Origin: Toxoplasma gondii ME49
Lineage: Eukaryota; Apicomplexa; Conoidasida; Eucoccidiorida; Sarcocystidae
Assembly (NCBI RefSeq): GCF_000006565.2
Contig: NC_031479.1
Location: forward strand, 434,001-498,000
Reading direction: 5' to 3'
DNA: 64,000 nt
The notes beneath the pieces were generated by a model, which had not been told where the DNA came from, did not search any database, and saw only the letters and a program-made list of their open reading frames with translations. Each line of letters opens with the position of its first letter. The stretch's first letter is position 1. Shown here one piece after another: positions 57,801-64,000 of the stretch. Position numbers and translations under genes: made by a program.

Positions 57801-58679
57801 ATTTTCCGACTGCGCCGACGCAGACAGCGCATTTTAGAGGGGCCTACGTTTCCGGACGAGATACAAGAGTTTCGCAGATTTGTCTTGTGTCTCTGCTTCC
57901 GATTCGCCTCTCTCTCCTAAGGGCGCATGCAGTCGCGCAAGAAGGTCTCGGAGAAGGCCCTCGACTTCGTCGTCAGGCTCCACAGAGTCCTCGGCATGTC
58001 CCCCATCAGCCTGCATGCGTCGCGTGTGTACCTGCGCCCGCGTCTGGGCGCCGCTCTGCGCGGCTTCTCCGTCCGCGCCTGCAGTCGTCTCGAGCGATGC
58101 CTTCTCCTCTGCTGCGCTCGAAACGCATGCACCGGAGAGGCCGTTCGCGGGCTGAGCTGGGCGGCCCAAGGCAGATGAGGAGGCCGACGCTTCCAGTGAA
58201 GGAAAGTAACTCCGCGACACAGTTTCTTCGATATTCCCCAACTGACTCTGCAAATGGTGCATCTCAGCCAGCAGCGTGTTCCGTTCGCTTTGACTCTTCG
58301 AGCACTCCAGGTGCAGAGCCTCCACCTAGGAAACGCAAGAGACCAACCGGCAACCGAATTCCAGAAAAAACGATTCAATCGAAACGCCTCGAAAAACGCT
58401 CACCTTTCCAGACCCAAAACGCCGAATCCACCACGCGTGGACGCACCCACTCCCATACACATACATACATATACATATATTTACATATATCCATATAAAT
58501 ATATATATATATATATGTATATATGTATATTTTATATTTTAGATGTGTATGTATGCATTTGTACACATCTATGCGCATTCCATATATATATATATATATA
58601 TATGTGTAAATATTGAAACAGATATATGTATGTATGTACAGAGACAGACGCACATATACATACATATAGATATAGATAT

Positions 58680-58723
<44 letters not shown>

Positions 58724-61700
58724 AAATATTGAAACAGAGACAGACGCACATATACATACATATAGATATAGATATAGATATACGCATATATATATATATA
58801 CACATATATATATATATATGTGTGTGTGTAAATATTGAAACAGATATATGTATGTATGTACAGAGACAGACGCACATATACATACATATATAGATATAGA
58901 TATACGCATATATATATATATACATATATATATACATATATATATATATATGAAAATACATGCATGTATGTACGTGTTTGTGCACATGCACATAACGACT
59001 ATGTTAAGGAGCCGATGTCTAGAGATGCATGTGGAAAGACGGATGGAGGCATGCCCGTTTTTTCGAAAGGACAGCATCGAAAGCGTGGAGAGCTGTGGCC
59101 CGAGCGATGAAGCTTTTGGACATGCCTCTTTCTGCAGGTGCTTCTTCTCCTGTTCAACGAGAACATAGGCCTTGCGAATGTTCCGGCACTGAAGACAGAA
59201 AGACGCACAAGACAACGCAGGAGTCGCCGGTCCACCTTCGTCGCCTCTGCCAGTCGAAACAGTCGAAAGCCTTCACAGAGTGCCAACGCAGAGAAATTCG
59301 GAGAAGATGTGCGAGTCGCTTCCCGTCAACTACGACGGACTCCCCTGAGACGCGCTCAGAACTGTCTCTCTTGTTTCAACGGGCTCTCTGCTGGGGGCCT
59401 CCCTCTTCTGTTGCTCTGCATGCATCGTGAGAATCGCGGCCGTTGCTCGGCAGACGCTGTGCAGTTGGGTGGTGCCTGTGCAGGTCCCAGTACGAGGGGG
59501 AGCGGCCGCGCGACAGGAGGACGAGAAGCCAGAGCTGCGCGTTTTACACAGAATGGAGACGCGAGGTCACTGGCACCTCCGCAGCATAGAAAACGTCTTT
59601 GCATGCAGCAAGAGAGACACAGACGAAGAGAGACACCTGCGGGGAGACAGATCCACACAGCTCCAGACGTTCTCGAAATCCTTTCAGACTCAAATGGTGC
59701 GATGAAAGCCCCTTGGGCGACGACGCATGCCTGCACAGCTTTCCTCGCCTACGTCTCGGACAGAGATCTCCTGGGCATCGCGCTCCAGCCGCATGCGCTC
59801 GTTTTCCTTCAGTGCATGCTGAGAAATGAAAAGAGACATGAAAACGACAAAAGGAGAGACCTGCATTTCCGCGCCTTTTTGGGAGTAGAGCGGTGAGACT
59901 CGAAACTCGAAGCAGCGGGAGAGAGAGTCCGCAGAGAAGATCCAGGAAAGCGAAGAAGACGAGAAAAGAGAGACGGAAGAGCGACCACACTTGCGTCGCC
60001 AAATGTCCTGTTCCGAGTAACGAAATACGGCAGAAACCCACGGCGACAAAAGCAGAAGTCTGGAAGGTCGAGAGGACTTTTGCGGAGGGTATCACTTTAC
60101 CTCGAGTTCCACGGAAGTCACGCGAAGGCGCTCCGCGAGTGTATCTCTCTGCAACGTGAGGTCGTTGATGGCCGTCTGTCAGCGAGCAGAAGAAACATAC
60201 GCAAAAAGCGGTCGAAAGTCGACGAGCGATCTTGACGCACGGCTAAGCAAGAAGCCAGGCTGCTGCATGCAGCGAAGGGTGTCTCTCCTAGCGAGAGAGA
60301 AACACCGACTTTCAAACATACATTTCTCAGATCAACGCACACAGCCGCAGACATACCAGATGACGCGGATGTATCGACGAGCCGTCAAATATGCGTTCCG
60401 TCACCGTGCCAAGCACTCGGTGTACATACACCCCACTTCTCCCCCTCTGGCGCTCCGCTCGCAGCTACCGAAACAGGCAGCCGCCCCAGTGTCTGCCCCT
60501 CGAGATAGGCAAGAGGGATTTCTGTTCTTCGGGACTCAAGCGTTTTCCCTCTCTCGTCTGCACCGTCTTCGCCTGGATGTTCAAACGAGACCGCAGCTTC
60601 GCATACAACTGCGGTGTACGTACCTCGGAGTCGGCTCGGAGCGTCTGGATCCGCGCCTGGCAAGAAGTCAAGACTTTGTGCTGGCGAGCAAGTTCTCGGT
60701 GACTCTGTTCTTCGCGCTGATTCGCCTGCTGCAGCATCGCACCTAGCTCTGCACTGTACCGTCGCAGGCGACTCGCCTCCTCCACTGCGCGTTGTCTGAA
60801 CTTTTCAACGACTTCCAGATACGCTGCAAACGCACACAGCCTCACCATTGTCTCTGACCTGTTTTTTTTCTTCTCTCTGACCTGTTTTTTTTCTTCTCTC
60901 TGACCTATTTTTCTTCTTCTCTCTCACGCGCTCTTCTTCTCTCTGACCTGTTTTTTTTCTTCTCTCTGACCTATTTTTCTTCTTCTCTCTCACGCGCTCT
61001 TCTTCTCTCTGACCTGTTTTTTTTCTTCTCTCTGACCTATTTTTCTTCTTCTCTCTCACGCGCTCTTCTTCTCTCTGACCTGTTTTTTTTCTTCTCTCTG
61101 ACCTATTTTTCTTCTTCTCTCTCACGCGCTCTTCTTCTCTCTGACCTGTTTTTTTTCTTCTCTCTGACCTATTTTTCTTCTTCTCTCTCACGCGCTCTTC
61201 TTCTCTCTGACCTGTTTTTTTTCTTCTCTCTGACCTATTTTTCTTCTTCTCTCTCACGCGCTCTTCTTCTCTCTGACCTGTTTTTCTTCTCTCTCACGTC
61301 ACACCCATACCCTCGCGTTCTGACGCAGGTTGCGCTTTCCTCCCGCCCCACACAAGTTCTCGCTCTCGGTTCTCCACGACTGTGTTTTGTGTTTGTCTCT
61401 TCTTCCTCACCCAGGAGTTCCTGCGCGACGATGGCGAAGTCTCTCTTCTCGTCAACCAGCTCGCTGGGTTTCAAGGAGAAGGAGGAGAGGCGCCGGGCGC
61501 CGGGCCACTGGGTCTCGAAGTTCCCGGTCCTTCGTTCTGTCTCTCTGGACGCGCCGCCTTTGTCGAAGAGCGCTGCGGCATCCTCCGAGCTCCGCTCTTC
61601 TTCGTCTCTCTGTTGGCCGGCAGATGGGGCATCTGCAGTGTCTGTACACCCACGGCGCTGCTTCCTCTGCTGCTCTGCCTGTTCGGCAACGCCGTTTGCG

Positions 61701-62755
61701 TCCGCCTGGAGGCCGTCTCTCTCCCCATCCGTTTGCGTCCGCGTCTGCGAGCAGAGGAGAGAAGGCAGCGAAGCCGCGACGGCGTTGCTTGGAGAGAGAG
61801 CGTGCCCTGTTTCAGAACCGCTTTCCTGGAATCCGGAACGCGAGCGCGAGACCGGCTTCTTCAGGTACTCGAGGAAAGAGGCAGGTGCAGTCTGGGAAGC
61901 AGAGACGCCTCCCCCGGACAGCAGCCGCGTCCCCAAGCCGCTACGACTTCGCGCAAAAACGCTCCGCGTCGGCGTCAGAGGAGACGAGAGAGGCGCATCT
62001 CCTGGAGAGCCCCCGAGCGACGGCTGGAAGGAGGGAGACGCGGGGAAAGGAGAAGAACAAGAAGAAAAGGAAGAGGAAGAAGAGAAGGAAGAGAAGGAAG
62101 AAGAGAGGGAAGAGAAAGACGACGAAAAGGTGGAGGGAGGTTTTTGAGAGGGTGGACGAGCAGTTCCGGTTGCCGCGTACGGGTGTGAAGAGGCTTGAGG
62201 GCGAAGCCGAGCGCGGATTTCGTCCAGAGAAGGAGAAGCGGCATGAAACGTTTTCGCGAGGCCTGGCGGCGGATAATCGGAAGGACGAGTTCCAGAAGGA
62301 GACGTAAGAGAAGAAGAACCAGAAGAAGAAGAACCAGAAGAACCAGAAGAAGAACCAGAAGAAGAAGAACCAGAAGAAGAAGAAAGAGAAGAAGAAGAAA
62401 GAGAAGACTGGGAGGTTGACCCGTTCTGAGCAGACGGTGTTTGGTTTACTTCTTCGTCGGAGAGCCTCGGCGTGTGTCTTCTGAGCTGAGAAGAGGCCAG
62501 ATTCGACTCGGCGTCGTTTTCCGAGGAGCGAGAGAGACAGGAAGGATGTGCAGACGTTGAGGGAAGGCCGCGAATGACGCCGTTCGCCTCAGAGCCTGGC
62601 TGCTGGGGGGGCCGGTCGCTCTTGTCTTCGCCGAGAGAGGAGACAGCCTCGGTGTCTCGGCTCTCGAAGAAAGAAGAAGCGAACGCCTCTCCAGCAGATC
62701 CAGAAGGCGGCGCCAGAGGTTCAGAGAAACAGCGAACCGGAGACGAGGTTGACAT
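48642..62755 (-). CDS. Very large coiled-coil protein, about eleven exons
   Basis: My model has exons 62755-61411, 60823-60624, 60175-60101, 59818-59753, 59188-59126, 58325-57848, possibly 57772-57735, 56813-56756, 55436-55381, 53535-53234 and 53040-48642; the total length is a multiple of three (about 2,360 residues). Exon 1 is Ser-rich and ends in FAIVAQELL. Exons 2-10 are heptad-like: [72 protein letters not shown], and [18 protein letters not shown] running straight into [20 protein letters not shown]. The last exon (1,466 codons) is low-complexity with a helical island [20 protein letters not shown] and a conserved-looking end [20 protein letters not shown]. Exon 5 seems to use a GC donor; the 38-bp exon is the weakest. 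No family was recognised; a cytoskeletal or centrosomal role is only a guess. Confidence 0.65.
50611..50862 (-). repeat. 126-bp tandem duplication in the last coiled-coil exon
   Basis: Two nearly identical 126-bp copies (50611-50736 and 50737-50862) encode a 42-residue unit containing [12 protein letters not shown], then Ser/Pro and [11 protein letters not shown]. The unit keeps the frame. It differs at only a few bases, so the duplication is recent. Confidence 0.9.
54768..55086. repeat. (TA)n microsatellite cluster in a coiled-coil gene intron
   Basis: Two blocks, about 54768-54900 and 55024-55086, of TA, TACATA and TGTAAATA repeats lie in the intron between 55380 and 53536. A similar block with GATA repeats lies at about 57030-57180. 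Confidence 0.9.
58606..58940. repeat. Compound ~106-117-bp tandem repeat, three copies
   Basis: GTAAATATTGAAACAG recurs at 58606, 58722 and 58828. Each copy is followed by GAGACAGACGCACATATACA and TA/TG runs. Copy 2 lacks the ATATATGTATGTATGTAC insert found in copies 1 and 3. The array lies in the coiled-coil gene intron between 59125 and 58326. Confidence 0.9.
60853..61275 (-). repeat. 66-bp minisatellite in intron 1 of the coiled-coil gene
   Basis: About six tandem copies of a 66-bp unit have almost no differences between copies. The plus strand is pyrimidine-rich (CTCTCTGACCTGTTTTTTTT and similar); the gene's sense strand is purine-rich. Because 66 is a multiple of three, the sense strand stays open and reads a 22-residue unit, [20 protein letters not shown] followed by RV. 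Good splice sites at 61411 and 60823 remove it. Confidence 0.95.
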
Positions 62756-64000
62756 GGTACAGCACAGGGAGAGAAGGAGGAGAAGGAGAGCGCAAGGAAG
62801 AAAGAAGTCGGGGAAGCGAGGAAGAGAGAGCGCGCAAGGAAGAACTGGAAGAACAAGCGAGAGAAGTAGGGAAAGCGAGAGAGGCAAAAGATAGACAGAG
62901 ACGGAGAAAGGAAAGGAAGGAACGACGAAGAAGGAAAAAGAAAGGACAAAAAGAAAGGACGAAAAAGAAAGGACGGAGGGGGGGCTCTTCGAGGCGAGAC
63001 GAAGACAGGAGGGAAGATGACACGAGAGAAGCTCGGAGAACAGAGGAGAGAGAGGAGATCGCTGCACAGGAGTGAAGCAAGAACAGAAAGCGATGGAAAA
63101 AACAAGAGAGAGAGCTTTGAACTTGGACGAACCTTCAGAAAAAGAGATGAATATCGAAGTGCAACCCAATCGAGAAACAGGCGAGACCTTCGCACCACAG
63201 GGAGAGCAAGGAGACTGCCGCAGCCTTCAGAAAAGAGAGAGGAGGCTTTCCGCGGAAGAGAGCAAGGAGGCGAAGCCGCGCGTTTTCCAGAGAAAACAAA
63301 GACAAGAAGAGAGGTTTCCGTACAGCAGGCCGAACGAAGAAGTATGCCTGTGTGCGTCGAGAGCGTCTCGGACGGCTGGGAGTCGCCAGGGAAGAGCGGC
63401 GCGTCTGCTTCTCGATTGTCCGGATTCTTTGCTTGAGAAGGTTCCCTCTAAAGAGACAAGAGGTCGCAGAGAAGAGAGCGAAACTGGAGAGAGAATGCGC
63501 GGCGAGTCAGTCCTGTCTTTCAGTGTCTTCTGCAGCGACTCCGGAGCAGGAAGTGCTTAGAACCTCGCGCGGGACCGCAGCTTCCAGCCAAGTTCCATTT
63601 TCGTCGAGAACCGCGCCAAACGAGCGTCTCTCTGCATCCTTTAAATGCAAGGCTTCTGTCTCTCACCGCAGAAAAACAAGACATCGGTCACCTCGCTTCT
63701 CCAGCGCATCTCAGACGCGCATGCGCGCGCGCCGAGACCCGCCCCGGAAGAAAGGCTGGTGCGCTCGGGAGTCTGGCGAGAAAAGAAACGAGGAAAGAAG
63801 AACCTCTGGAACGACCGGCACGACAGGAAAAGTCGCAGAGGCTGGACACACTAACGCGTCTGCAGTTCGACAAGAAGACAGTTGAAAGGAAAAACAGGTT
63901 TTCAGAAGGAGCGGCGAGAAAACGGGATGTCGAGAGAGAGAGAGAGAGGGGGGGGGGGGAGGAGGCGCTCTCCAGAAATTCAACCGGCTCAGGTGAAGGA
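62756..64000. promoter_or_regulatory. 5' flank and leader of the coiled-coil gene
   Basis: The minus strand is pyrimidine-rich just upstream of the ATG at 62755, as in other leaders here. Plus-strand frames at 63017-63885 are purine-biased with no ATG-plus-motif support. A homopolymer G run lies at about 63951-63960. I see no separate gene up to the window edge. Confidence 0.5.

Noticed and set aside
1..64000. tRNA, rRNA, transposon, CRISPR or organelle-DNA insertion
   Set aside because: No B-box-like element with a foldable cloverleaf, no rRNA core, no terminal inverted repeat with transposase, and no regular repeat-spacer array was seen by eye. A covariance-model and organelle-genome search would be decisive.

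Overview
This is nuclear DNA of a tissue-cyst coccidian (Apicomplexa, Sarcocystidae; the Toxoplasma / Neospora / Hammondia group). The evidence is compositional and structural. Genes are intron-rich with GT-AG introns, leaders are long and pyrimidine-rich, and start contexts are CACCATGG-like. Proteins carry long poly-Ser and Arg/Glu-rich insertions, TGCATGC motifs are everywhere, and (TA)n microsatellites occur in introns and spacers. I cannot decide the species by eye. No tRNA, rRNA, CRISPR array or transposon was recognised. Single-frame protein stretches here are usually exons, so the gene models below were built by matching splice sites and intron phase by hand.

Left part (1-30 kb). A six-exon minus-strand gene (39-2997) encodes an organellar elongation factor P that stops after domain II. 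It is divergent from CTU1/NCS6, the tRNA wobble-uridine thiolase (3746-5764, +). Next come an unrecognised protein with an N-terminal hydrophobic segment (7527-9410, -), a tiny signal-peptide gene model (10952-11796, -) and the N-terminal ~1,060 residues of a secreted protein (13294-17592, -). The secreted protein has about five diverged copies of a Trp-rich domain plus Cys-rich and sushi-like modules. A histone stem-loop-binding protein (SLBP) occupies 20216-22066 (-). The 22-26 kb stretch is poorly resolved and holds a weak PHD-like exon pair. A two-exon gene matching the adaptin-binding chaperone p34/AAGAB (26036-29158, -) follows.

Right part (30-64 kb). AAGAB is divergent from a nine-exon ubiquitin-specific protease (30423-38110, +) with a complete Cys/His/Asp triad. 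Then comes a six-exon multi-zinc-knuckle protein (41337-46928, +) that resembles Air1/2-ZCCHC7 of nuclear RNA surveillance. The last gene, on the minus strand, is a very large coiled-coil protein (48642-62755, about 2,360 residues in my model). It meets the zinc-knuckle gene tail to tail.

The genes do not form an operon. They are unrelated housekeeping functions (organellar translation, tRNA thiolation, histone mRNA binding, adaptor assembly, deubiquitination, RNA surveillance) plus lineage-specific secreted or structural proteins. The most unusual items are the domain III-less EF-P with Arg at the modification site, the repeat-built secreted protein, the zinc-knuckle protein, and an intronic 66-bp minisatellite that is itself an open 22-residue repeat.
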